A DNA stretch of 64,000 nt from Buxus sempervirens (GCA_947561395.2 OX387190.1:18346858-18410857), one strand, 5' to 3'. Positions 1-12,644 are shown, counted from the stretch's first letter. The notes: generated by a model not told the origin, from the letters alone. Made by a program: numbers and translations.

Positions 1-470
1 GAATCGTGGGAGTTCCTACGGATACCAAGCGAGTTCGTTTGGGCGATCATGTGAAAAGATGTTCAGAGTTCTGGAGTGTCGCTATGGAGCAAATCTGAAG
101 AGTTCTTCAGATACTTTTAAGTCTGTGAGTTGCAGAGTCTAGTATAAGGATGTTGAGTCGTCTGAACTACAGGTTGTAAGTCTTTTTCTCATAGTGGATC
201 TTTTAGGTGGCTCTTGTATAGCTTGGAGAGTTTTTCTCTAGTGAGAGTTCTCATAGAGTTTTCCCTTCGTCGCCAAATTGCCTTTGTTTTCTTTTATTGC
301 TTTAATTATTTACTTGCAATTTGGGTGGCTTGTTAATTACTTTTGATTGATTATTTAATTTTCTGGAATTACTTTGAGGACTTATTCATGCCTATTAATT
401 AAGGACTTGTCTTTAATTAATAGAAAATCTTTAATTCCGCTGTGCTACACCTATTCACCCCCCACTAGGT
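1..470 (+). mobile_element. 3' part of a Ty1/copia-type LTR (left end outside window)
   Basis: Non-coding and AT-rich, ending in a block reading 'ctattcaccccccactagg' at about 449-468. That C-run followed by a CTAG block is typical of the 3' end of plant Ty1/copia LTRs, close to the primer-binding site. The LINE zinc-binding reading frame begins directly after it on the other strand, so this looks like an insertion into LINE 1 that extends beyond the left window edge. No TSD can be checked. A degenerate solo LTR or a truncated element is equally possible. Confidence 0.45.
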
Positions 471-2591
471 GTATTTGGAGTCTAAACCGTATTTTTCATT
501 TTTCCAGAAGAACAAATTAATTCTTGCTGGGCATTTTAAATGCCAAATCCTTAGCCAAATTTTATGTCCATTTGAAGTGCTATCTCCCAAAAGCAACCTG
601 TATGCTGAAGATATTGTGAAGTTCCGTCTAGAAGTCAGTCTCCAAATCGGTTTGTCTTTTTGCAAGGAAGAATAGATTGTTGTTGCCATAATTTTACTAA
701 GAATCTGATAAGGCCAATGCTTAACTAGCAACTCAACATTCCAATCACCATTATAAGGATGAATAAGTCGACTTACCCATGATAGGTTATTTGCTTCTGT
801 TATGATTTGCACTTGTGGAACTTGATCTCTAGATAAAAGCCATTTATCTTTGAATATATGAATTCTTTCTCCATTCGCTAAAAGCCATCCACTGCCCTTG
901 CTAATTAGATCTTTGAATTGTTGAAGCTATTCCATCCATAAGAGCAAGATGACCGAGCTCCCACCAACATGAAAGAACTGTTTGTGAAATATTTATTTTT
1001 CATTATGCGAACCCATAAATTATCTTGTTCTGTATGAAGTTGCCACACACCTTTCATAAGAAGTGCCTTTTTCATGTATGAAAATCTCTTGATGTTTAGT
1101 CCTTCGCTTCTCCATGGAGTGGTAATTCTATCCCAACATACCGTGGCAATACTCCATTTGTTTCCATCTTTCCTCCAGAAAAATCCTCAAGAGATCTAGT
1201 CTAATTTACTCAAGGTTGACTGTGGCAACATGAAACAAGACATAATATGGTTTGGCTGGGAGTAAAGAACATATTGAATAAGAGTAGTTCTACCCATTTG
1301 GGATAACAATAATGAATTCCACCCAGCTAACTTTGCCGAAACTTTGTCTAGAGGGGATGGCAATCCTTGGCTGTCGGTTTCCTGTATAAAATAGGAACAC
1401 CCAAATATCTATCTTGTTTAATGGTATTCTTCACATTAAAAAGATGTCTGATTTCTAATCTCTGCTGTCTAGGGACATCTTTGCTGAAAAGAATGGATTG
1501 ACTTTTGGAAGTTCACCTCTTGTCCTGATTCTGAACAGTATTTATTATGCAATCTCAACATACAATGAGCTTCTCTGCTGGTTGTATGCCCATAAATAAT
1601 AATGTCATCAGCAAACATCAAATGAGACAAGGGAGCACCTCCTCTGCTCAATCTGATTCCCCGAAACCTCCCATCCAACTCTGCCCTATTAATTGCCAAT
1701 GTGAGTACTTGTTGACATAAAATGAATAAATAAGGTGAGAGAGGGTCTCCATCAGCTTGAAAATTGCCAACAGGAACCCCATTTAGCAGAATTCTAAAGT
1801 AAACAATTTGAACACAAGTCATGATGAGATTAATAGTATGCTCACTAAAGCCATAACCATTAAGCACAGCTTTAAGAAAGTTCTAGCTTACCTTATTGTA
1901 AGCTTTTGAAAAATATAAATTGAGGGCAAACCAACCTTTTTCCTTATGCTTCTTTCTTTTTGACTTTATCATCCGCTTCCCTCTGTTGAATAGATGACAA
2001 ACTTCATGGTGAATTAGAATGTTATCCTTAATATGCCTTCTTGGAACAAAAGCAGCTTGAGTGGGTGAAACCAACTGTTGCATCAAAGGTCTAATCCGAT
2101 TAACCAATAATTTTGAAATTATATTGAAAACAATATTACACAAGCTAATTGGTCGAAATTGACTTAAACTTCTTGGATTTTCAACCTTTGGCACAAGAGC
2201 ACTAAAATTATGATTGAAACTTGAAGGCATACATCCAGACATGAAGAAATTTTGGATGAAATAAATAACATTTGGTCCAACTATACCCCAGAATTGTTGA
2301 TAAAAGAATCATGGGTATCCATCAGGACCGAGACACTTAAAAGCAGGCATTGCTCTTAACACTTTCAAATTTTCTTCAGGTGAAGGAACTTGACCAATGA
2401 TTGAGTTGTATAAGTTAGACACTTGGTTCGGAATCAAACTAGGAAGGTCTAGTTCAGTCCATAGTGGCTGCATCCTGTACAAAGCTTCAAAATGTGAGAT
2501 TACATGAGCTTCAAGATCTTTTATATCCACAATTTCAATGTTTTCAGGATTATGAAGGGAATAAATAAAATTCCTTTGTCTTTTACTCATA
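471..2591 (-). pseudogene. LINE 1 (L1 type), ORF2 part: reverse transcriptase and zf-RVT, broken
   Basis: Minus-strand reading frames carry L1-type reverse transcriptase blocks in order. 2309-2591 has the pre-RT region and a CLGPDG block. 1883-2242 has FRPISLCNIV, the TQAAFVP block and a degenerate SKAYNKVS. 1469-1867 has the catalytic FADDIIIYG. 465-812 has the RVT zinc-binding domain (IWRLTSRRNFTISSAYR, then CPARINLFFWK). In a live element this protein reverse-transcribes its own mRNA at the nicked target. The frame is broken between blocks and about 650 bases (813-1468) are eroded, so it is dead. The 3' end is cut by the copia LTR at the left edge. The upstream parts lie further right, beyond nested insertions. 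Confidence 0.88.
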
Positions 2592-3192
2592 GTGGTTGTA
2601 AGCACCTTATTTTTGCACCCTTGGAAGTGCTGAAAATGAAAACCCTGGCAGAAAGTCAAACCCCGAAGGGACAAAAAGTTGACTTTTTGATCAGGTGATA
2701 GTTGGCCACCTTGCTTTATCTCAGTAGATAGAGAATCCCGACACAGTTCCAACGCAATTGAGTTTGCTAGAATCAGAGTCCGGGTAAAGGTTATGTGGGC
2801 CGGTCAAACTTGAGGGGAGCCGAAAGTTGACTTTTTGCTAAACCCCGATCCAGGTGCTCACCCCCATTCCATTGGATAGAGGGCTCCGATACGGTTCTAA
2901 CGCAACTGAGTTTGCCCAGATCGGAGTCCGGATGGAGAAGATATGAGCTGTCAAAGTTTCCGAGCAGCAAAACTGGAAAACTGCACACGTGGCAGAGAGC
3001 TGCACACGTGGCAAGTTGCGCAGGAAAATATCTCGAGGATCAAATCCGTGAATATCCAAACATTCAAAATATCCCAGGGACTAAATCTGTAAAAATCCAA
3101 GAGTGTCGGATTAAATCGAAAATCTCCAGGGACTAAATCTATAAATTCCGGATTTTTTAGACAAATTCGTGGCGCATTAATTGTTTTTTCAA

Positions 3193-3245
3193 TGATTGTG
3201 TCACTCGCGCTGAGCGAAAAGCGCTCGGCGCCAGCTTGCGCCAGC
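3193..3245. repeat. GAGCGC palindrome cluster upstream of the A1 TATA box
   Basis: A GC-rich stretch with repeated GCGCT/AGCGC words, including GCTGAGCG-AAAA-GCGCTCGG-like dyads, sits about 30-80 bases before the TATA box. The equivalent position holds the 27-bp TATCCGG dyads in LTRs A4, A5 and C. Confidence 0.7.
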
Positions 3246-3270
3246 TCGGCGGATACCCCCATTTCTCCTC

Positions 3271-3278
3271 TATAAATA
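3271..3278 (+). promoter_or_regulatory. TATA box of LTR A1
   Basis: TATAAATA in the context CTCTATAAATACC. The same box recurs at the same relative position in every family A LTR here, and a consensus splice donor follows 324 bases later. Confidence 0.7.
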
Positions 3279-4940
3279 CCGTAGCCCCCTTCTTGCGAAG
3301 GGGTTCGGCGATTCGGGTGTACTAGTTCGGGCTTCTCTGGGTTGTTGGCTCCCTTTGCTCGAGCCTTCTTCCCCACTCCTCCTTGTTCGAAACCCTCCGT
3401 ATACCTCCCTTTGCTTCCACGAATAACCACCCCGCATCACTTGAAACCCTTTCCACCCTTGGTTGCTCTCTTCCTCTTCTTCCTCGACAAACCCGAAGGA
3501 GATCGTGCTGTTGGTGGGGAGAGGCGCTGCTCCGGCGGCTCCTCGTGCACTCCAAGGAGGCCTCACGCACACTCTGCAAAGGATCAAAACCAAGGTAATG
3601 TTCCCTATTTAATATAAATAAGAATAAGCTCATTTCAAGCATGCTAGGGCGTTTTCTGTCTTTGCCAAGTTGTTTGCTGTTATTGCTTGTCTAGATTTGA
3701 AGGTGGGAGCATGTTCCCCCGTGGTCATTTCATCTCATGTACCCCAATATAAACCCCCCTTTTCCCTTCTCTGTTAGTCGCGTTTGTGTTTGGTTTTGAG
3801 GTTCGGGTTCTCGCGAAGAGATTTGAGTCGGGATGTTGAAGTAGCTTAATTTAATTTCAAGTTGTGTTCGAAGGTCTTCTGGGAGTCTAAGGATCCCCAG
3901 AAAGTTGTTACAGAGCTTAAAAAGCAATCAGTAATAGAGTTTGAGCAAAAAAAAAAACAGAGAGTCATGTTTTGTAAGAAAAACAGAGGGTCACCCGGAA
4001 ACCCAACATGGGACTCAGACCACCCGGTCTAATTTGATATCCAGTGGGCCTTCCAACGGGGCCCACCCAGCCCAAACCATCCAATTATGCTTAAATAAGA
4101 TAATTAAAAGAATTGAGTGGGCCAAACCCACTGGAGGCCCACCAAAGCCCTATGTGGGGCATGCATGTGTAGTTAAAATTGTGGTTTGGCCGAGACCATG
4201 GGCAGGGCCTGTCGGGCCCACAAAACCAAGCAAGGTTAGGGTTTCAAAACCCTAACCCAGGAAGTCTTGGGTTTTAAAACCCAAGCCCAAGTAAAGGGCC
4301 CCAAGCCCAAGGCCTGACCCATTTTGGAAACTTAAGCAAGATAATCCCTAATCATTTGGCAAACAACTGTGGAGCCCACTCAGAGGCCCGCAAAGCCATC
4401 CCGACCCATTTTGGCATGAAAATCATTAAATAATCAAACTTGAACTTCAAAATAAAATCAATGCATCAAACCAAAATCCAAAGGGCCTCTCAGGCTTAGA
4501 CTGAGGCCCACCAAGGAATATGTGGGTCACACTTGGCCCACCAAGGAATCCGTGGGCCCTCCAACGGGGCCTGCCCACTCAAACTCATCTCACTATAAGC
4601 TAAAACAAAATAAAATCAAGTAAAGGGACCCACACCGCTTTGGCAGTCCCGCCAGACTTAAACCAAATGTGCATGTTGGAATAGGAATCGGGTGAGTGAG
4701 AGACCAAAGTTGACTCAAACCAGGGAAACCTATGGGACCCGTCATTTGACAGGGTGGACTAGGGTGTCTACGGACTTCCCCAGACTGCAACCGAGAACTT
4801 ACTTAGAATCTCTAAGCCGCAGACTAGTCTAATAGAAAATCTAGGCATCCAGGTGTCCGCCTGCACCCCATCAGGCAATGGCGACTCCAATTTCCCATTT
4901 TTACCTAGTGCGACACCCGAAGTCAGGCGCGCACAGTGGT

Positions 4941-5317
4941 TTTATGAAAAAAGGCAGTGTTCTAGTCTCCATATTGCAACCACTTGACTCGGGATTTTTT
5001 TATACCACAACATCTCCTGTTGTGATAGGAGCTTGTCATACTAGCTTTGCAAGCTTTTTTCCTGATTTGAAAATTCAGAATTTTCATTCCGAGATAGTTC
5101 TTCTGGCACAAAAATAAGTTGGGCTTTTATCTCAGAAAGCTTTAAATTAATATTGCCAACAGTATTTCTATTCCACCATCTGAGATCGCATGCCAGACTT
5201 TTTAACTTCAACCATAATGGCATAGACATATCGTCCTTTTTCCACACTGCTGAAATGACTTCTTCACAAGTGCTTTCTTGTAGCCACAATGCCTCAAAAT
5301 GGAAGGGATGTCCCAGG
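4941..5317 (-). pseudogene. LINE 1, linker between endonuclease and reverse transcriptase
   Basis: The minus-strand frame (5041-5289) reads like the L1 ORF2 linker: a WNRNTVGNINLKLSEIKAQL block that follows the endonuclease in plant LINEs. It joins in frame with the reverse transcriptase piece left of 2592 when LTR A1 is removed. Its right edge is set by the copia element, whose TSD ccagg lies at 5313-5317. Confidence 0.82.
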
Positions 5318-5665
5318 TGTTAGGAATCCGACGTGATTCCTAGAGATCGTGAGAAACAAAGAGAACAATAGAAAGAATCAAACAAGAAATTAGACACAAA
5401 GATTTTACATGGTTCACCCTAGAATAGGGCTACGTCCATGGCTGCTTCAGATTGGTCAAAACTTACAGAAGATGGAACAATACAAAGGGAAATATAACCC
5501 TAATATAATGGAAATACCCGAAATACCCTTTTGCGAATTTTCGCCTCGAGGCTCCGCCCCCGAACCCCCACCTTACGGGCAAGGGGCAGCGCGAGCTCAC
5601 AGTGGAGCTCGACCCACCAGTTGTGGCTGGGTGTCTAGTATGATCAGGCTCCACACAACTCAACA
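5318..5665 (-). repeat. Complete 348-bp LTR of the copia element (3' LTR)
   Basis: In plus-strand coordinates it runs TGTTAGGAAT to CTCAACA. On the element's own strand it begins TGTTGAGTTG and is preceded by a purine tract (AAGTGGGAGA, 5666-5676) that fits a polypurine tract. About 160 bases match the remnant LTR at 17808-17975. Confidence 0.85.
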
Positions 5666-5762
5666 ATCTCCCACTTGGAGACTAATCTCATCCAAGTTCT
5701 CAAGCTTCAAATCCTCAAAGAAACGTAGCCAAACAACAGACCAATGACAAAGATCCCAATCA

Positions 5763-7961
5763 TCAAATGCCCAACCCAACTGAAGCTCTACATAGCTTCA
5801 GTTTGTCAAAAGTGACTGTTTTGGTTAACATGTCAGCTGGATTTTCACTTCCTAGAATCTTCTCAAGAGCCAATACTTTTTCTTCTAATAAAGACAGAAT
5901 GAAATGGTACCTCAACTGTATGTGCTTGGTTCTTGAATGAAATACTGGATTTTTAGCAAGATGGATGGCACTTTGACTGTCACAGTGCAAAACACTATTC
6001 TCCTACCCCTTTCCCAATTCAGTTAAGAAACCTTGTAACCAAATCATCTCCTTGCTAGCTTCTGTAACTGCAACATACTCGGCTTCTGTTGTAGAAAGAG
6101 CTACAATTTTTTGCAATTGAGAGATCCAACTAACTCCAGTACCATTCAAGGTATAAATATACCCTGTAGTACTCTTCCTGTTATCAACATCTCCAGCTAG
6201 ATCAGAATGAACATAACCCTGCAATTTTAAGCCTCCTCCTTTAAAGCACAATGTTGTATCTATGGTACCCTGTAAATACCGAAAGATCCATTTCACTGCG
6301 TCCCAATGTTGCTTTCCTGGATTGCTCATGTACCTACTTACTACTCCCACTGCATGTGCTATGTCTGATCTAGTACACACCATTGCATACATAAGACTGC
6401 CAACTGCTGAAGTATAGGGAGTTCTTTCCATGTAGGCATGCTCAACCTCGGTTTTTGGTGACTGTTCTTTAGTTAGTCTGAAATGACTAGCTAAAGGGCT
6501 GTTTACTGGCTTCGCATTCTGCATATTGAATTTGCTTAAAACTTTTCTGATATAGTCAGCCTGTGACAGCTTCAAGGTACCAGTCACTCTGTCTCTTATA
6601 ATTTGCATTCCAAGAATCCGATTTGCAGCTCCCAAATTCTTCATTGCAAATTGCTCAGACAACAGTTTCTTCACATTATTTACCTCTTGAATGCAAGACC
6701 CTGCAATCAACATATCATCCACATACAGAAGTAAAATAATGAAACTATTGTCAGACCTTTTCACATAACAACAATGATCTGCTTGACATCGCAAGAAGCC
6801 AATCTTGTGTATGAATCCATCAAATTTCTTGTACCACTGTCTTGGGGCCTATTTCAAACCATATAAGCTCTTTTGCAGCTTACACACAAGCTCATTTTTG
6901 CTTTCAACTACAAAACCCTGTGGCTACTTCATGTAAATCTCTTCCTCTAGATCATCAAGGAGGAAAGCCATCTTTACATCCATCTGCTCCAGATAAAAAT
7001 TCTCAGCAGGCACAATTCCCAGAACCAATCTGATAGTAGTTAACTTCACCACAGGTGAGAAGATTTTTGTGTAATCAACACCTTCCTTTTGTTTAAAACC
7101 TTTCACAACTAACCTGGCCTTAAATCATTAGCTGCCATCAGTTTCTTCTTTTATCTTGTAAACCCACTTGTTATGTAAGGCCTTTTTGCCTTTATGGAGC
7201 TCTGTTAATTCCCATGTCCTGTTTGACATTAGAGAATCCATTTCATCTTGCATCGCCAACTCCCACTTGCTTGCATCCTTTGTCTGCAAAGTTTCATTAT
7301 AACTCTCAGGTTCACCACCATCTATTAACAGCAAATAATGAAGTGATGGTGAATATCTTTGTGGAACTCTGTATTGTCTGGTTGACCTTCTAGGTTCAGT
7401 AACTGGGGTGCTGGATTCTGCTTGTGGACTTGCTACCTCCTGATTGTTTTGAGTACTCCCCTTTGTATCAGAGTTAGTAATATCTTCTAACTCTACATAC
7501 TCAGAGTCTTTAACCTCGGCACTTGCACTGTCAGAATCTACTGTTCCAAATTTGTCTTTGTACATAACCTGCTCATTGAATATGACATCTTTACTTCGAA
7601 TTATCTTCCGATTCTGATCATCCCAAAATCGATACCCGAATTCATCACCACCATACCCAATGAAAGTGCACTTCACAGACTTAGCATCAAGCTTATTTCT
7701 AGCAGTAGAATCTATATGCACATAAGAAATACAACCAAAGACTTTTAGAAAAGAAAGATTTACCTCCTTTGCGCTCCAAACCTCCTCTGGTATGCGTTCA
7801 TCCAAAGGTACAGAAGGTCCTCGGTTAATTAGAAAGGATGCAGTGTTAACTGCATCAGCCCAGAACATCTGAGGTAACCCGGCATGAATCCCCAAACATC
7901 TAGCCGTCTCATTAAGAATTCTGTTCATACGTTCTGCAACTCCATTCTGTTGAGGGGTTCC
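5763..7961 (-). pseudogene. Copia pol: integrase C-terminal part, reverse transcriptase, RNase H (broken)
   Basis: Read from 7961 leftwards. 7128-7961 has the integrase block GTPQQNGVAERMNRI, then the CTD with the GFYRFWDD-type region (here GYRFWDDQNRKI) and the WELAMQDEMDSL block. 6924-7106 holds the first reverse transcriptase blocks ([20 protein letters not shown]). 6003-6794 has YVDDMLIAG and the RNase H region (TTEAEYVAVTEASKEMIW). 5763-5990 has the end (SRTKHIQLRYHFI, then ADMLTK). These are one copia polyprotein, closest in style to Tnt1/Tork elements. Stop codons near 5993, 6850-6925 and 7115 break the frame, and the integrase is cut at 7961 by LTR A2. Confidence 0.88.
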
Positions 7962-10474
7962 TGTCAGCACCTCTTTTTGCACCTTCCAAAATGTAGAAAA
8001 TGAAAATTTTAATTGAAAAGTCAAACCTGGGGAGGTCAAAAAGTTGACTTTTTATCTAGTTCAAATCAATCACCATACTTCATACCATTGAAAAGAGGAT
8101 TCTGATACGGTTCTAACTCCACTGAGTTTGCTCAAATCGAAGTCCTGATGAAGAAGTTATGGACTGGTCAAATCTGAGAAAAGCAGAAATCGACTTTCTG
8201 CTAAACCCCAGATCAGCTGCTCAATTCTATACCAGCAGAAAGAGCATCTCAACACGATTCTAACGCAACTGAGTTTACTGGAATCGGAGTCTCGGATAAG
8301 GAGATATGAGCAAAATTGGCTCCGGGACGCGACTCGGCACTTCTGCTAAAAAACCCAAATTTGCTGCTAAACTCTAGCTCAGTGGGTAGAGAATCTCGAC
8401 CTGATTCCAACGCTACTGAGTTTGTCAGAATCAGAGCTCAAATGAGAGAATTATGAGCAGCCCTAGGTCAAAAATAAACTGTCCACGTGGCAAACTGCGC
8501 CACATGGATGTCCCCCTTTCTTAACCCTTAAGAAAACAAAAATAATAATTAAAAAGGTCTTTCTTAACCCCAAAGTAAAAAATAATAACAAAAGAGTCAT
8601 TCTTAACCATTAAGTTAAAAATAATAATAGAAATGTCATAAGTCAAAAATAATAATAATAAAGTCATTTTTGATAAAAGTAATTAAAAAATGGTATTTCT
8701 TAGCCATTAAGCAACCTCCCCTATAAAAGGGGTGGGGGAGGGATGCTCCAACCCATTCAAGCCTTGAGAGCTTTAGAGCTCTGCCCTCTCTCCTCTCCCC
8801 ATCTGAACCCCTGCCTCTCTCTCTCCTTTCTAAACCCTGCCAAAACTAAACCTTGTCTCTCCCAAGTCCAGTAAACCTTCTCTTTTCCTTCTGTTTCCTT
8901 TCAAACCCAAGGTAGAGCTGTTATGCTGGCCAAAATTTCCTTCTCCTAAACCCTTCAAAACCCCACATACCCTGTCCAAAACCCCTCCAACTTTTTTTCC
9001 CTTCTCTTGAATATGAAAAAGCACTGTTATGTTGCTGGAGGAACCTCCAAGAGATTCCACACCTTCAAGCAACTTCCTAGGTAAGCTCCTAGGTGAGTTT
9101 TTATTTGTACATATGTAAATATTTAAGCATGTTATACAACTTGTTTTTATCACGTTGCTTTCTCTTAATTGGTTATTTTCCCTCTTCACTTCATATGAGA
9201 AACACCTCATGGTAAGGAGGTGCCGTCCAGCTAGTTACAAGAGTAAGTTGAAGGGCTGCCTTCGTCATGTCAGAACCATCTTTTTCTAATAAAAGGGGAG
9301 CATGTTCCCCTCCTCCTTCAATTTCTAATGTACCCCATTAAATCCCCCTGTGCGCACCCGATTTCGGTCGCACGACGAGGCGCACGCAAAACGATGCGTG
9401 CCTCGGGATTTGTTTGGAGTCGCCACTGCCTGATGGGGTGCAGGCAGACACCTGGATGCCTAAGTTCTTCTACTAAGGCTTGGTCTGCGGCTTGAGATTC
9501 TAAGTAGGTTCTCGGTTGCGGTCTGGGGAAGTCCGTAGACACCCTAGTCCACCCCGTCAAATGACGGGTCCCATAAGTTTCCCTGGTTTGAGTCAACTCT
9601 GGTCTCTCACTCACCCGATTCCTATTCCAGCATGTAATTTTGATTAAGTCTGGCGGGACCGCCAAAGTGGTGTGGGTCCCTTTACTTGGTTTTATCTTTC
9701 GTAGCTTAAAGTGGTGTGAGTCTGATTGGGCGGGCCCCGTTGGAAGGCCCGCGGATTCCTTGGTGGGCTTGGTTGAGCCCACGTGTCCCTTGTGGGCCTC
9801 AGTCTAGCCTGAGAGGCCCTTTGGGCTTTGGTTCAAATGAATTGATTTTACTTTAGGGTTTAAGTTGGATTATTTGAATGGATTCCATGCCAAAAGTGGG
9901 CCGAGATTGCTTTGTGGGCCCTTGAGTGGGCCCCACAGTTGTTTGCCAAGTGATTTTGATTATCTTGATTTAATTATACCAAAGCGGGTCAGGCCTCGGG
10001 CTTGGGGCCCTTTACCTGGGCTTGGGCTTGAAAGCCCAAGACTTCCTGAGTTAGGGCTTTGAAACCCTAACCTTGGTTGGTTAACGGGCTTGGTGGGCCC
10101 GACAGGCCCTGCCCGTGGTCTCAGCCAAACCACATCCTACTTTAAGCATGCATGGCCCAACTAGGGCTTGGGTGGGCCTCAAGTGGTCTGGCCCACTCAA
10201 ATCTTTTATTTATCTTAGTTAAGGAAAAATAAATTGGTCGGGCTTGGTGGGCCCCGTTGGAAGGTCCACTGGAAATCAAGTCAGACCGGGTAGTCCGGGT
10301 TCCATGTTGGGTTCCCGGATGACCCGGAAACCCTATTGGCATATTTGGTTCGGTTTGAGAATGTCACCCCACAGTCAGAAATCATGAAATACCCAAAATA
10401 TACGAAAATCACATACACTGGGTCCAAGAGGTATTTTCGGAATTAAAAAAATATAGGCCATTCGGCCTTAAAAG

Positions 10475-10725
10475 GGTAGGCGCCGACCTCCGGGCGCTAG
10501 GCGCTAGGTCAGCGCGAAGTGGGCGGACCGAAAACAGCGAAAAAGCACCCAAAAACAAAGTGGGCGCACCCAAAATGAAGTGAGCGCACCCAAAATGAAG
10601 TGAGCGCACCAAAAATGAAGTGGGCGCGAGCTGAGCGCATCCAAATTTAAGTGAGCGCGAGTTGAGCGCAAGCTGAGCGCATCCAAATTTAAGTGGGCAC
10701 GAGCTGAGCGCAAGTGAGCGCATAT
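10475..10725. repeat. GAGCGC word cluster in the downstream half of LTR A3
   Basis: Tandem GTGAGCGCACCCAAAATGAA-like words about 20 bases long pass into GAGCGCGAGTTGAGCGCAAGC words. The cluster lies just before the conserved ACCCGGAAACCC block in the LTR's own orientation. The same place holds a GAGCGC cluster in A7 and TATCCGG dyads in A4. Several open frames cross it, but they are a by-product of the repetition. Confidence 0.75.
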
Positions 10726-11909
10726 ACCCTAACTCTCTGTTTTTTTGCCTGAACTCCATTTTTAGTGGTTTTTAAGCTCTGTAATCCATTTTTAATGGTT
10801 TTTAAGCTCTGTACTCCCTCCCAGGTGTTCCCCAGACTCCCAAGAGACCTTTGAACACAGCTCACAATTATTCTAATCTAACATATTCTCATCACTCATT
10901 ACTCAAACCTCTCTGCAAACCTACAAATCCGAAACAAAACACTAACAGAACATCTAACAACATCTAACAGAACATGAATAAATGAAGAAGGGAACAGGGG
11001 GGCTTTATCAGGATACAAGAGATGCAAACATCAGGGAGAACGCGCTCCCCCCTCGAATCACACAATCACTGTTACTAAACGAAATAACAGAAAAGAAAAT
11101 ATAGCAATAAACTTATTTATTTTGGACCAGAGGCCATCGGGAACATTACCTGGGTGTTTCAACACCTCTCCGAAGTGGGTGAAGCCTCCTTGGAGCGCGC
11201 GAGCAGCCGCCGGTGCAACACCTCTCCACGCCCACAGCAAGATCTCCTTCGGGTTTGATCTCCTTCGGGTTTGATGAGGGAGAAGAGGAAGAGAGGAATG
11301 GGGGGGGGGGGGGGGGTCTGGTTTTTTTCTTTGGGGAAGATGATGGTCAAGACCACCTTCGAATGCCTCAGGCCAAAAAAAATGTCCCACCTCAACCCTC
11401 CGAACCCCCTGCAATGAAGGAGGTTGCGGCTTTTATAGAAGGAGAAAGGGGTATCCGCCGACTTTGGTGCCCAGCTCGCGCCCACTTGCTATCACTGGGC
11501 GCGAGCGACAAAATGATTAAATCATTAAATGCCGCCGCGGGTTTGTTTAAAAAATCCGAAAATTAAGATATAGTCCCTGGGATATTTTGGTTTAATATTA
11601 TTTTATTCAGATATTTTCAAATATTTTCAAATTAGTCCCTGGGGTCTTTTGAATGTTTGGATATTTACGGATTTGATCCCAGAGATATTTTCCTGCGCAA
11701 CTCGCCACGTATGCAGCTTTTTGCCACGCGCGCAGATTGCCGGTTTTGCTGCTCGGGAATTTCGTCAGCTCATATTTCCTTCATCCGGGCTCCGATCTGG
11801 GCAAACTTAGTGGCGTTAGAATCGTATCGGCGCCCTCTATCCAATGACCTAGGGGTAGGCCTCTAGATCGGATTTTAGCAGAAAGTCAACTTTCGGCTTC
11901 ACCCAAGTT

Positions 11910-12644
11910 GACCGCCCGCAGAACCTTCATCCGGACTCCGATTCCTGCAAACTCAGTTGCGTTGGAATCGTGTCGAGATTCTCTATCCAATGATATAGAG
12001 CAAGGTATCTGGATCGGATTTTAGCAGAAAGACAACTTTTGGCTCTGCTCAAGTTTGACCGCTCGCAGAACCCTCATCCGGACCCCGATTCCTGCAAACT
12101 CAGTTGCGTTGGAACCGTGTCGAGATTCTCTATCCAATGACCTAGGGGTAGGCCTCTGGATCGGATTTTAGCAGAAAGTCAACTTCTAGCTCTGCTCAAG
12201 TTTGACCGCCCGCCGAACCTTCATCCGGACTCCGATTCCTGCAAACTCAGTTGCGTTGGAATCGTGTCGAGATTCTGTATCCAATGATATAGAGCAAGGT
12301 ATCTGGATCGGATTTTAGCAGAAAGTCAACTTTTGGCTCTGCTCAAGTTTGACCGCCCGCAGAACCCTCATCCGGACCCTGATTCCTGCAAACTCAGTTG
12401 CGTTGGAACCGTGTCGAGATTCTCTATCCAATGACCTAGGGGTAGGCCTCTGGATCGGATTTTAGCAGAAAGTCAACTTCTGGCTCTGCTCAAGTTTGAC
12501 CGCCCGCCGAACCTTCATCCGGACCCCGATTCCTGCGAACTCAATTGCGTTGGAACTGTGTCGAGATTCTCTATCCAATGGCATAAAGCGAGGTGGCCAA
12601 TTTTCACTTGGTCAAAAAGTCAATTTTTGACCCCTCAGGGTTTG
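11910..12644. repeat. Tandem array with an exact 147-bp period in LTR A3
   Basis: The unit anchor TTGACCGCCCGC has its central GACC at 11910, 12057, 12204, 12351 and 12498, four consecutive steps of exactly 147 bases. A weaker TTTGAC anchor follows at 12644. Each unit holds GTTGCGTTGGAA, GTCGAGATTCT and GTCAACTT blocks. Single or double units at 147-148 spacing occur in A1, A4, A5 and A7, so A3 is an expansion of the family's basic building block. Confidence 0.85.

Larger units (their letters stand above)
2597..4935 (+). mobile_element. Solo LTR A1 (long-LTR family A), 2339 bp, TSD gtggt
   Basis: The unit starts TGTAAGCACC and ends GCGCGCACA, flanked by identical 5-bp duplications gtggt at 2592-2596 and 4936-4940. 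Removing it makes the LINE frame continuous (FFHKTTMSKRQRNF), which proves the boundaries. The order inside is: roughly 147-bp repeat units (2650-2960); GAGCGC-rich palindromes (3193-3245); a TATA box (3271-3278); a transcribed leader ending in a splice donor (AAG/GTAATG, 3595); the block GGGAGCATGTTCCCC (3706); GGGCCCACC-rich sequence; and a GGTGTCCGCCTGCACC block followed by TGGCGACTCC, 55 bp from the end. No gag or pol is present, so this is a solo LTR. The family is probably Ty3/gypsy of the Tat group, by inference from the TGGCGACTCC motif. Confidence 0.85.

Noticed and set aside
2951-3642. Overlapping open frames around 3.0-3.6 kb as a gene
   Set aside because: They fall in the LTR A1 promoter and leader, on the strand opposite to the TATA box, and similar stop-poor CT-rich leaders occur in A3 and A7.
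7128-8039. Integrase frame running to 8039 as one native coding region
   Set aside because: The first 26 codons are read from LTR A2 sequence; true copia coding begins at 7961.
10409-10759. Open frame across the GAGCGC words of LTR A3
   Set aside because: The repetitive peptide (about 20-base word period) arises from tandem words; there is no homology.
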